64,000 nt of DNA from Ceratobasidium sp. AG-K (taxonomy: Eukaryota; Basidiomycota; Agaricomycetes; Cantharellales; Ceratobasidiaceae). The notes beneath the pieces are model-generated. The model was not told the origin of the DNA. It worked only from the letters and a program-made list of their open reading frames with translations, and ran no database searches. The stretch spans positions 1,116,001 through 1,180,000 of the forward strand of contig JAWNGF010000010.1 of assembly GCA_037039685.1 (NCBI GenBank), read 5' to 3'. The stretch's first letter is position 1. Every line of letters begins with the position of its first letter. Made by a program: the position numbers and the translations under genes. Positions 40,227 to 51,600 of the stretch are shown piece after piece.

Positions 40227-40930
40227 TGGCTCGACCGGCCCCGCTTGGAGCCCCTCGACCGCTTCGTCTCCAAGTTCATTCCGTTTTCTATTCGCTATTC
40301 GGTGAGTTCCGATTTCCCAGGTTTCTTTCATGTTCATGCTGAATTCCCTTCAAATCCAGCTTTTTCTATTTCTCTGTAGGTTTATTTGTAAGCATTCGCC
40401 GCCCCCCAGACGATCCGCGACAACCTCCCGGACGATCCTCGCCTTACCCCCGGATTCCCATGGACGCTCCCGGTTTTTATTCAGATTCGTGTAGCCTCGA
40501 TCCGGCTATCCTGGCTTTTCTTTCGGACTTTCCCGGACTTCCCCTCGGATTCCCCGTATATTACCCCCGGACTTGGCCTGCGACGTGATTTTCTTACGGA
40601 CTCTTCGGACTTTACTTTCGAATGATCCGCATGTATCAATCGGATTCCAATAGTGTGTAATTAAATTGTCAAATCGTATTATAAAATTTGTACACTTATC
40701 CGAGAGTGAACTGAGGAAAATCCGAGGCGTCGGCAAACCCATAGGGGGAAGGAAAGTCCGGACTGTCCGGACTTCCGGACCGTCCGAGTGTCCGGATTTT
40801 GCCGACAATCCGGACCTAAAGTCCCTACCGCCGCCCTAGTGCATCGTACCGGACCTTACCCCCGGACGATCCGGAAGTCGACCACGGATTTCCTTCTTCC
40901 GGATCGTCCGGAAGTGGGGGGTCCACAGTG
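40227..40930. repeat. Right subterminal region of the CACTA element
   Basis: No gene. From about 40410 it is dense in CGGAC/TCCGG/CTTCCGG motifs in both orientations, mirroring 28860-29060. The terminal inverted repeat ends at 40930. Confidence 0.7.
40907..40930 (-). repeat. CACTA element right terminal inverted repeat
   Basis: Reverse complement reads CACTGTGGACCCCCACTTCC, matching the left tip. Confidence 0.8.
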
Positions 40931-41179
40931 ATAATTGAGATTTTGTACAAAAGATTAATGATCTTAAATCGTGGGATTGCTACCAGGTATCCCACATATA
41001 CAACACGCATTATCTACGGTAGGTGGTTAGTTCAATTTCATGGCCAAGGCCCAGATTGCAGGATACCCTGGATTAAGGCGGGCTCGTCGTCTTCGTTGGC
41101 TTGTATGTCGAACATGTCGTGCATAAGCAGCGCGAGCGCGCCTTGATTGGCTTGCATCGGGCTTCCCGTCGTCAAATAT
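40931..41179. other. Spacer of the old palindrome, right of the CACTA insertion
   Basis: About 250 bases between the CACTA end and the right inverted arm. No coding content seen. Confidence 0.5.
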
Positions 41180-41715
41180 ACAAGGATATGCACTAGCTAC
41201 TTGACAGCAGGAACAGCACGGGAAGTGGGTTGGATGCAGAAGCGGCAAGGGAGCTGGACAGCCGGTGAATAACGTGCATTATGCGGCAAGGAGTGGTGGT
41301 GGTCGCTTAGGATATGGGATGCGACGCGTGACTGTGACCGTCTGGTCGCTCAATCAATGACATTCACATGCGCTCGATGTGGCGAACACACATTTGTTAC
41401 ACGCATTAGTTAGTGTGGAAAACATCCGTCACACAAAACGGAACAGTTCACGCGAGGTCACGTTTGTACCGAAACATCTGCATGTGTGATAACGAGTCGG
41501 GCACAGCACCTTAGTACCTCAGGCTAGATGCTTGGACCCGGTTCGTTGATCTACATCACTCATTCTTGATGAAAGAAGCAGCTTGATTGGCCAGGACCTT
41601 TCGAGGCTCCCTAAGATGTACAAGAACCCCTTCGGGGCCCGTTCTGGTATTGGGCACGCCGAGTTTAGTTATTTTTTATGTCTGTCAATTTTTGCGATCT
41701 GAAAATTGCGGTCCC
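41180..41715 (-). repeat. Right arm of the long inverted repeat (about 535 bp)
   Basis: Reverse complement of 28313-28842. The outer border is near 41715 where similarity to the left arm stops; the inner border is less sharp, near 41180. Confidence 0.8.
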
Positions 41716-42488
41716 TCATGGTAGAGTCAATACACTCAACAGCATTGTGGGTAATGATTCATATCTCGTGATCTTATCCCCTACCCGCTCGTGCCCTGTC
41801 TACCGTCATTTATGATCTCAATTTTATCGCCGTGCGTTTCACAAATGATCAATTCATCAGATTTACAAATGCATCTACATGTCTGTCTTTCTGACACGAA
41901 GTCAGGATTGGTGAATACTCCAGAGGCCTTTGATTGGTAGCCCAATAGCCAGGCACTGAGTTTGGGAGCCGAAGGGAGCCGGTGAGCCATGCTTTGGGAG
42001 ATTTATGGACTTGTGGGCCGACGGGATTGGGTGAGTTATCGAGCCTTGGAGAAACCGGATCGGAGAGTGCTCTTCCGCTGGCCACAAAGGGAGTGACACC
42101 AATGACAAGTGTGAGATGTGTTGAACAATAGTATCCATTGTATATACATCTACTCAATTTTTACTGTAACGACGTAGCTCGCATTTACTCGAGGTCGAGC
42201 TCCAGTGTATTTTTGAGTGATAATACGGGGAGGCCTACGGATTTGTTCGGGTTTTGATTCCAATTTTTTCTATTGGCTTTAACCAGGCTTCGGAGCGTCG
42301 TTGTAGACTTGCATTTACTGAAAAGCCCTATTCGGCTTGGGTGCATGCATTATGTAACGTACCCCTTATAGTAACGTGAATTGAGTCAGCTCTAGCTACT
42401 AGCCAGACGTCATTTTCGATGACGTCCCAACTTGCTCGTATTCAAAGTGTATATTTAGACCTTCTTGCACCGCGCCTTTTATAGCATA
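41716..42488. other. Intergenic region before the pogo element
   Basis: No gene supported. A minus-strand ORF of about 100 codons at 41849-42157 has overlapping rivals in another frame and no motif. Confidence 0.4.
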
Positions 42489-42510
42489 CCGTGGGTCACG
42501 TGGAAGCGGA
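42489..42510 (+). repeat. Pogo left terminal inverted repeat
   Basis: 22 bp, exact inverse of 44857-44878, preceded by TA. Confidence 0.92.
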
Positions 42511-42739
42511 TAAGAATTCAAGTGTTCGCCCCGTAGAGGCGAAGTAGCTCACGCCGTGGTCTAAAAATTAGCATGTACAATCCTTATCCGCTACTTAATA
42601 TTTGTACAAATCCATTTTCTTTGGTTTGCTCTCCTCGCTAAGAAAGCAGCTGTTCGGTCAAGGAGGGGGGTTTGATCAATTTGACCGGGAAGCGGAAACA
42701 CGTGATCCGGCCCACTCTTTGTCTTCGCACCTCCCCAAA

Positions 42740-44688
42740 ATGTCAAAGAAGTGAGTTCGGGCTGGTCCCTTATGTTGATAAAATGATCTAACGTACCATA
42801 GAAAGCGCGAGGAAATGCAGTTGAAGGAAGAGGCAATGAAACTAGCTGTTGAAGACATCATGTCTGGCCGCTACAAGATCAACAAAGCAGCAAAACACCG
42901 GGGAGTCCCTTACACGACACTGTGGTATTGAATGAACAGGCGAAAAACACGTCAGGAGGCTCATAAAAGTGAACAGCTGCTGTCCGACTCCGAGGAATTC
43001 GAGATACTTGTCTGGTGCCACGAGATGGAGCGCCGCTTCCTCCCAGCCCAAATACCACAGGTAGTTGCACACGCTAAATCAATTCCGGACCACCGGCGTG
43101 GCACTAGTGACTCCGAGATTGGAGAAAACTGGTATTGGAGGGTCCTCATTCGGCATCCCGACTTTAAATTGACTACAAAAAAGAGGATTGCTCAACAGCG
43201 GGTGATGGCAAGAAACCCTGAATATATTATGGAGTTTTATATCATGGTGAGTGCAGCAAAGGTCTGAACACTTAAAGATTATTGATGTATTATAGCTACA
43301 CGATACACTGCAGAAGTACGGGATCTGCATAGCAAATATATTTAACATGGATGAGAAGGGTTTCATGCTCGGGATAACAGGGCTGGAAATGGTGGTCATT
43401 CTGACCCGCGATCACCGTGATGGCTATGCGGGAGGTCCTAAGGATTGTAAGTTCAACCAATCACATAGGATATTGCTAAATAATTGGTAAGATGGCAGCC
43501 GAGAGACCATCACCACGATCGAGTGCATTTGTGCTGATGGCACGGTTCTCCCCCCAATGATCATAATGAAAGGCAAATACGTACTCTCGTCATGGTCTGA
43601 GAATAGCCCACTCCTGGCTGACACATTGTGCGCTGTGTCGGAGAGTGGTTGGACTGATAACAAGCTGGGAGCGGAGTACATCAAGGCATTTGACCGGTGG
43701 ACCACTGACAAAGCGTGAGTGCATATATTCACCAAACAAAGTCACACTTATGCTACAGCCCTAGGCTTAATGGGGAGTGGAGATGCTTGATTCTGGACGG
43801 GCACGGGTCCCACTTGACACATGAATTCCTTGACTATGCATTCAAGGCCCGGATCATTGTCATCGGGTTACCGAGCCACACAACCGATTTTTTGCAACCT
43901 TTGGATCGGGTAGTATTCCGGGTCCTTCAAAGATACTATGGGCAAGCAGTGGATGAAAAGCTTCGTCAACACTTGACTGTAACCAAGTCTAATTTTGCTG
44001 AGTGAGTTGGGTCATTAGGTGAGGGATGTCTAGTTAAATTATCACTCGTAGACTGCTACACAAGGCTTGAACTCGTGCGTACACCCCGGAGCTCATCAAA
44101 TCGTCATTCGAGTCAACTGGCATACACCCTTACAACCCATATTGGAGCGATGTCATGCGTGAGTCTCAGGCACGTGCGCAACAGCAACACGAAGGGGACA
44201 AGAGCCAGTCCGACCGTGGCTCCGAAGTCTTAGCAAATAAGGATAGCACGCACCTTCACCGAATTTCGGTTGTAGAGCAATGTAGGGCAATCGCTCGTGA
44301 TGATACGGCCAGCCCGAGCACTCTTCGGGAGGCACTAGACAATGTCCTCGAGATGTATGATGGATCCGAGGCACGGAACGTCATTCTTGAGGAGGAGGTC
44401 CGACAGCTCCAACATGCTCACAACAAGAGCAAGAAACCAAATCCCAGGAGAGGGCGGGTTGGACACGCACGTGTGTACGAGCAACGGGAGATCGAGTTGA
44501 TTCGGCACGCAAAAGAGTCACAGACAACAACCGGTCAAACCAGATCATCTCGTGGGCGTGGCACGCGGGCACGCGGTCGCGGGAGAGGTCGCCAGACAGG
44601 TGCGACCCAGAGGGAGTTGCCACGTACATCCATCGAGCCTGAAATCGAGTCTGCTTTGGCGGATTTGAATTTAGAGGCTGAGGATTGA
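42740..44688 (+). pseudogene. Pogo transposase (HTH_psq / CENP-B HTH / DDE_1) with two TGA stops
   Basis: Exons 42740-42750, 42802-43246, 43296-43446, 43492-43714, 43759-44001 and 44052-44688. The N-terminal psq helix-turn-helix (INKAAKHRGVPYTTLWY) is followed by a CENP-B type DNA-binding part (ENWYWRVLIRHPDFKLTTKK). The catalytic Asp residues are in NMDEKGF, LILDGHGSHLT and LQPLDRVVF, giving the DDD triad of pogo. The tail is basic, with an Arg/Gly-rich run near 44550-44600. Stops: TGA 42929-42931 (Arg expected after TLWY) and TGA 44068-44070 (in LLHKAxTRAYTPEL, where pogo proteins usually have Arg). A CACGTGATC box at 42699-42707 sits 33 bases before the start. Confidence 0.88.
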
Positions 44689-44856
44689 TCACGGGACCCC
44701 GTTGAAGTGTCCCTCTTGCAATTATTTACATATTTTTTGGCGGTTTAAGCACAGTATATTAGAGCAGCTATTGTAACGCTATAATACACGTAGTTTTGGG
44801 GCAGAAAAGATGGCGACCGGACACACAGGAACAAAATTTCCGCTTCACGGTCGGAT

Positions 44857-44878
44857 TCCGCTTCCACGTGACCCACGG
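44857..44878 (-). repeat. Pogo right terminal inverted repeat
   Basis: 22 bp, exact inverse of the left repeat, followed by TA. Confidence 0.92.
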
Positions 44879-44880
44879 TA

Positions 44881-45914
44881 ATTAACAGCCTAGCTATCTG
44901 TCACGACTTGCAAGTAGGCTAACTATTCACATTGCACCCTAAGAAGTCCTAACACGCTCAAGCGCAAGCAATTCTGAAAGGCTTGGCTAAATACGCAATC
45001 AATGCCGGCCACACCTGTTTGGACGGTGCGCTTCTACGCACTACAGTTATTTCGCCCTACAATGCTTCCATTACCTCTTGCACCAGGGCGGAACACCCGT
45101 CCAAGTCCCTCACATCGCGTGGGACAGGCGTCCTTGCCTATATATATATTGTATGCGACTTTATGCGTGCTCAAAATCAAGACTCGGAGCACCAGGGATG
45201 GAACTCAGTTTTCAAATATTGTATACAGTACGATATTGGATATCTCCCTCTTAAATGTGGAGCTGAGTACTTATCAAAGTAGCTGAGACGACCTTTACCA
45301 CGATTGGGTGTCTCACCAACCTCTCCAGACCCCACTGGAATTCTCTAATTTACCAAAAGCCAAAAATCTCGTTTCGGTCGTAAGCTCTCATGATGACGGG
45401 ACCTTATTCTCGTCGAGCTCGTGACAGATCGTGAGCGCTTATGAGCAATACTAAGCGCTCCAGAGCCTTCCGAGAAAGGTCCGGACATCTCGGGATTCAG
45501 GGTTGTTGGTACCGGCGGGGTTCTCACACTTGCCTCCGAGTCGGGCTCGGCCACGTTTATAACCTTCCCCGAACCTGGCTCCCCATATCACTGATTACCG
45601 TAATCGCCCGCAGCCGCCGATCCCTCGCACGGTGACCCGTCTGCCCGAACCCGAACGAGGTAGTTAGCCGATTTGTACACCTGCGGGACCAACTTGCACT
45701 CAGCTGGGCCTGACTTGCGTAACATCAGCATCAAAGTATGTTCGGCCTAAGCAATATTACAGCCAGGTCCCCTGGCCATGACTCCTGGCATACGCGTTCT
45801 AGGGTCTCCCCGAGTTGTATCAGGACAGAAACGCGGAGGGGCGTCAAATATAATGCAGCGATATGCGCTGTCACCGAAGGCAACCAACTTGGTCTCTAGA
45901 GTCCCCTAGCACTC
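44881..45914. other. Intergenic region upstream of the MFS gene
   Basis: About 1 kb. Small ORFs at 44983-45286 and 45345-45635 have no recognisable features. No clear TATA box. Confidence 0.4.
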
Positions 45915-48011
45915 ATGGAATCGCTCGCACATACTTCCGAAACGCCCCCTTCGAAAGTCAAGACCAAATCTCCTGTCCCATCGCTCAACGCTAGCGATCG
46001 AGCTACAGTGGTCGAACCACCAAAGAAGGACGCCCGATTTTGGTTGATTTTTGTTGCGCTTTGCGTTTCTACCTTCTTGAGTGCACTGGAACTGGTATGC
46101 ATTGACCAGATTGCGGCAGTAGAGTGACTGACGTATATATGCGTTAGACTTCGGTGTCGACGGCACTCCCCACGATCATCCAAGATTTAGATGGTCATGA
46201 ATTCGCCTGGATTGGTTCTGCTTACACGCTGGGATCAACTGCATTCATGCCAATGAGCGGCGGACTCGCAGAAATCTTTGGACGGTACGTAACTTCCCTT
46301 CTCAGTTTCGCCTCGTGCTTAGGCTTCAACTTGCAGGCGCTCCGTTATGATTCTCTCACTGGTCATCTTTGCCATTGGTTCGGCCATATGCGGTGCTGCG
46401 CCCAACATGACCGCCCTCATCGCCGGGCGCGCAATCCAAGGCATAGGGGGAGGTGGAATCATCACCCTTACAGATATTATCGTAGCCGACCTTGTCTCGC
46501 TTGCTGAACGTGGGCCATACTTGGGCATCGTCGGCGCCGTTTGGGCCGTAGCGAGTGCGATTGGTCCCCCAATCGGAGGTGCTTTCGCGGAGCGTAACTG
46601 GAGGTGGCTGTTTTGTAAGTGCTTCCCATACATCAGGTGAAACACCAGCTAACAATAATACGCCTGCAGACATGAACTTGCCCATTTGTGCGGCCGCGAT
46701 CGTACTAGTAATGCTATTCTTGACACTTAATACCCCTAAGGAGTCGTTTGGGCAGAAAATCCGTCGGATTGACTGGATGTACGTCCGCACTACCTCTCCT
46801 CTAACATATGATTGACTCGGTTGTCACGCAGCGGTAACTTCCTCATGATTGGTTCCACCACGTCGACCATTCTCGCCCTTACCTGGGCGGGCGCCCAGCA
46901 CCCTTGGTCATCGTATCAGGTCCTTGCCCCACTTATTGTCGGTATTGCGGGTCTTGGCATGACACTTGTTTACGAGTTCAACTGGGCCACTGAACCTATC
47001 CTTCCCCGCAGGCTTCTGTGGAACAGGACGAGTCTGGGCGGCTATCTCGGCACGTTCTTCCATGGGGTGTTGATGACCGGTGTTGTTTGTGAGTCAATAT
47101 TGCCCGAGGAAACCGTGAGCAACTCAGCTAATCGGGTTGGGGCAGATTATCTACCCGTATACTTCCAAGCTTCGAAGTCTGCTACGCCGATTCAATCCGG
47201 AGTTGACTTATTTGGGGTCGCGTTTACTGTGGTGAGTAACTCAGGTTGGCGATACTGCATCACTCGGGCTTACATACTTCATGCGTGCTCGTTTAGGCAC
47301 CGTTTGCAATTGTGAGTCTGATGTGTAGTGTTCAAAGATTAGGCACTGATTGTCATGCTGCTGTAGTTAACCGGTATTTCGACAGTTGTTTTCAAGCGAT
47401 ACGTGCCACAAAACTATATTGCTTGGGTTATCACAATTGTCGGACTGGGGCTACTCAGCATGATCAAGGCCGACAGCTCTAAAGCAGCCTGGGTCGGGTA
47501 CCAGGTTAGTACCTTTCTGGCTATATCCTTACTCGAATTGACAATATTTCCGTAGATAATCATTGGTATTGGTGCCGGCATTCTGTACGCCAGTACCAAT
47601 TTCCCCGTTCTCGCACCTCTCCCAGTTTCACTCAATGCCTCTGCCCTCGCCCTTCTCGCATTCGTTCGAACATTTGCTGGCACCTACGGTGTCGCCATTG
47701 GATCTTCCGTACTCCAAACCGAACTCTCCAAACGCCTGCCCACCGAATTTAGCGGACTCTTCCCCGGGGGGACCGAAATCGCATTTTCGGCGATCCCTAT
47801 CATTCCAGGGTTAGAGGAGCCATTGAGAACGCAAGTACGAGAGGCGTTTGCAGGATCGCTTGCGGTCCTTTGGAGGGTGTTTACTGGGATTGCGGGGGCT
47901 GGTTTCATCTCGGTATTTCTGATGAAGGAGATTCCAATGAGCAAGGAGACTGACGAAAAGTGGGGGATGGAGCAGCCTAATCTAGCAAAGGATACGAGCG
48001 AAACGGCTTGA
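45915..48011 (+). CDS. MFS exporter, DHA2 (14-span drug:H+ antiporter) type
   Basis: Plasma-membrane proton antiporter expected to export a small molecule. Exons 45915-46094, 46148-46284, 46337-46614, 46670-46778, 46832-47088, 47146-47231, 47297-47311 (a 15-nt microexon), 47367-47504 and 47556-48011 join to 1656 nt, 551 residues. After a hydrophilic N-tail the first span begins FWLIFVALCVSTFLSALE; TSVSTALPTI and WIGSAYTLGSTAFMP are the classic DHA2 opening. GRAIQGIGGGGIITL is the family motif C region, GPPIGGAFAERNWRW is typical, and YYLPVYFQA marks the second half. It lies between A-T-R copies 3 and 4 on the opposite strand, so export of their product, or self-protection, is a reasonable inference. 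No damage. Confidence 0.93.
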
Positions 48012-48693
48012 GTACAAGGGTCATGTTTTCACGCATTTGTTTATCATTCGTATGAGTAGATACTATAATCACAGTAATTATAATTAGTTAATGTGCAATG
48101 ACGGTTGCGGTACATCTCCCAACAGCAACAGACTGTCGGTCAAGATGCCCGGGAAGAGAAAAGAATACCGATCACCACCTCTCTGCTGGCCGAGTGACGA
48201 GTAATTAGTAGAGCTGATATTTTAATCACTCGGCGAGTTGTATACCTAATTGAATTACCATTCTGGAAGGTGGTTGAAACCGTTGTGCAAAACCAGCGTT
48301 TGTAATGGACGACTGGAATCTAGGAGTAAACGAGCCTATATGTGTTAATAGGGGTAATTGAGGTTACATAATTATGATGGTTTTATTATACAAGGGAAGT
48401 AAGGAACCTCAAGCGTTTTTTAACCTGACTAGGTGGCACCCGTTGGATACAAATCGTCATGTCGATCGAAAACTCTGCCTCCCAAAGCGATGAGTTTTGA
48501 GGTACGAAAAAAGCTCTCAGCAGCCCTGGTGAAGAAGATGCAACAGCTTAGGCATGGGCTTTATTAGTATGAAGTATATTGAGGAATAGTGGAATATGAT
48601 GGACTAAGTCTGGTAGTCGAGGTGTGCATATAACTGACTCTGAGTGTATCGCAGCAATCTATCATTTGATATTTCAGAGGCGTTTCGTGGCGC
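48012..48693. other. Intergenic region between the MFS gene and A-T-R copy 4
   Basis: Convergent 3' ends; AT-rich; no gene seen. Confidence 0.4.
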
Positions 48694-51600
48694 TTATACA
48701 AACAGTCCCATCTTCTCCCAATATTTGACCCATTTTTCCACATCCTCCGTTCCAACCTGATCCGTATTCTTCAAAGCTTCACTAAGCTCCTCGACCGCAC
48801 TAGTATCCAACCGTACAGCTCCACCCGACTCGACATTACTAGCACTACCGTGGGCTCGCAACTCTTCATCGGCACGTACCATTCCGTCAACAGTACTCTG
48901 GATTTTCGTGCTCGGGAAGCGTCTGTACCGGTCCCTCTCGGAACCCTGGAACACAGCTGCGCTCTCGGTCACTCGCCTGTTCCACTCCTCAAACGGAACG
49001 AGTGGTAGGGAAGCACGAGTGGCAAGCACTGCGGAAAATTTGGACATGATGTCCATCCAGGAAACAGGGCGAGGGTGAGATGCATGTATGACAGGAGGAA
49101 GCGTGATGTCCCGTGAGGTACAGATATCGACGATTGAATGGGCCGCAATATCGAGCGGAAGCCAGGAAACAGTCTACAGAATAAGAACTCAGCGACATGG
49201 CTGCAGGCTATTATCGACGGAACTCACTCCAACCGCAGCAGGTAAGCAGCCTACGGATAGTGAGGAGCCAATGAGAGATGGTACCCAGTCTGTTGTGGTC
49301 CACGCTCCACTCTTGACGTCTCCAGTAAGCTGTCCAAGTCGTATGGAACAAGTTTGCAGGCCAGCTCCCCTGGCCGACTCGAGAAGCTGTATCATCACAT
49401 TAGCTGAATTGTATACATTTTGAGACGGTTATACCACCCACCTTTTCAGCTACGAGCTTGCTTTGTCCGTAACCAATACCGGCAGCGCCGTTCTCCAGCT
49501 TCGCCGAGGTTTCAAGCAATAGTCTCCCAGGTTCACCAAAACCCGCTGCCGAGATCGATGAGATGAATGCAAAGCGTGGCATACCAATAGAGCTAGTGGA
49601 TTTGAAAGTGAGATCCAGCAAATTACGAGCACCCCGGATGCTAGGCTCAAACGACCGAAGGCTGAAATTGAAGTTGACCTGCCAGGCGTTCTGAAGAATT
49701 ATTTCAATAACCAGCATTGCTTTGCACACAGTCAAAACTCACGTGAATAATAACGGTAGCTTCGTTGCAGATCTTGTAAGACAAGTTATTATGCAATATT
49801 GTCGTATCTATGCTAGTAACTCACTTCGTCGTAAGCCGTACCATGCAACCCCAAGTTTGCGTCTTCGATATTGGCATCTAGCAGGACGAGCTTTTTGGAG
49901 TCCAGCAACTTGACATCCAGCAGCTTATCCTCGAATGCGGCCTCTTGTCTCGCTCGATTATCCTTGCTCGACTTGCGATTCAGGGCCCACACCTTTCCAA
50001 CCCCGTCACTAGCCAATAACTGTGCAAGCAGATGAGATCCCAGCCCACCCGTTGTACCTGTAACTACCACGCGCTCCCTCTCAATCGGTATGCTACTGAC
50101 ATTGATGTCGATATTGGAGCGGACCCAGTCAGAGTCGTATTTCTTGATCATCACGTGCATCGACTCGAGCGCTTCGGCTATAGGATCCACGGTATCATTG
50201 ACATTGGTGCAAAGTTGAACGAGGAGGGCAGTGAGCTGTCGGACTGTCGGCTTGCTGAATATGGTTTGCTGGTTGATCTGCATGGCTGATGCTCGGGCGA
50301 TGGGGTCTGGCGAAGCATGCAATGTGCTCTTTAGGGTTCGGAGGAGGATAGTAGCAGTCAAACTATGCCCCGAGGGTTAACTAAATATCTCAAAGTTTTT
50401 TTTTCAATCTCTCACTGACCTATCCATTCCTTGTTGGAAAAAGTCCTCAACCGGGTCAATTTCTCGTCCTAGGGTGTGTACCACATGTCTCCCAATCCAG
50501 GCTTCAACAGTATCAAAATCAGACCAAGACTTGGGTGGCTCGATTTCGTCGACCCTGCCCGGGGCTTTCTCGAGTGAAGCATATGTTTCCTTGATTTCGT
50601 TCGCATACGCCTTCAGTGCCGCCGAACGCGACACAGTGCCTTTAGGGGTACGAGGAAGCGGCCGGGTAGGGTCGGCAATGATTATCGTAGACCTGACGAG
50701 TCGAGAATGAGTTGACGATGACTGATTCGCGCGTTCAACGTATGGCCTGTTCGTAATCGGGGTAAAAACCGTCAATTAATCTGGCCAAAAGATAACCCAC
50801 CAGATACCCTCAATTATTGTCGCGTGGTCGTCCGCAATAGGGTATTTTCCACCCGTACTGGGTGAAAGTTCAATCAAAACGCCCGTCTGGTTTTGCTCGC
50901 GGCCAAACATGACAGCGCTATTTACAAGCGGGCTCCTGGTAATCTCTCCCTCTGTGTTTCCGAGTTAGAAGCAAATAGAGCGCACAAAGGCGAGCACTTA
51001 CCCATCGGGCCAGGATTAGTCTTCTCTCCATTGAGTAACACTATCTGATCGTCAAGCCGGCCGAATCTGTATACGTATGATACGCGGATTAGTATACCCC
51101 CAGTCAATATGCGGGCTATATGCGCACATTTTCCAAAGACCTGGTTTCGTGGGATGCTGTAGAACTAAATCCTTGGTCCTATATGCAGGCTTTCCGTCCA
51201 GCTCAGAGTTGAAAACAAAGGGGTTGTGATCTTCGGTTTGAACAAACACAAGCTCGAAAGTACCATCATCATCGTGTTGTGGTTCGAAAACTGCGCCAAC
51301 ACGCTGTGAGAGCTTGACGTACCCCCAGTCGCTTGAGACAACCCCATCTTCAATTGCGTTGACGAGGCCGAATTCGGTGCCACCGTAGCAGCCATAAATG
51401 TTAACACCTATTTAGACCTTGAGTTAAACCAGGGTCGGCGGATTGGTACGTGTCGTGCGCTCACCTTGACTGACAAGCTTATTTCCAGCCGCTGTGGACA
51501 ATGGTCCACCGCCAAACATCTAGGATGAGATTTTAATCAGCAAATGACAAATCGCATGGAGTCTTTGTTAATATTCACCACGCCCTTGGTTGTCCGAAGA

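Larger units (their letters stand above)
28843..40930. mobile_element. CACTA-type DNA transposon (Tnp2/Plavaka-like), 12.1 kb, interrupted by Copia
   Basis: Both ends share inverted tips: left CACTGTGGACCCCAGACTTC, right (reverse complement) CACTGTGGACCCCCACTTCC. Near both ends, about 28860-29060 and 40410-40915, many short repeats of the form CTTCCGGA with TCCGG occur; subterminal repeats bound by transposase are a CACTA hallmark. Inside are a Tnp2-like transposase (minus) and an accessory gene (plus), head-to-head, with a Copia element in the latter. The left flank is TAA; TAA also occurs one base beyond the right tip, so the 3-bp target duplication is only approximate. The transposase has a stop, so the copy is probably not autonomous. 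Confidence 0.82.
42489..44878 (+). mobile_element. Tc1/mariner-pogo DNA transposon, 2390 bp
   Basis: Perfect 22-bp terminal inverted repeats (42489-42510 and 44857-44878, CCGTGGGTCACGTGGAAGCGGA) with TA on both outer sides (42487-42488, 44879-44880), the target duplication of this superfamily. Further AAGCGGA and CTTATCCGCT motifs lie just inside the ends. It contains one transposase gene with two TGA stops. Confidence 0.92.

Noticed and set aside
28313..41715. Outer inverted arms as the true ends of the CACTA element
   Set aside because: The CACTGTGGACCCC tips with subterminal CTTCCGGA repeats mark the ends at 28843 and 40930; the arms lie outside them.
41849..42157. 102-codon minus-strand ORF
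   Set aside because: Overlaps a rival frame of similar length, has no motif and sits in an intergenic gap between mobile elements.
13377..50420. Loss of the carrier Ser (GMDRL) in the A-T-R enzymes
   Set aside because: It is an artefact of reading through an intron; splicing restores GMDSL or GLDSL in every copy.
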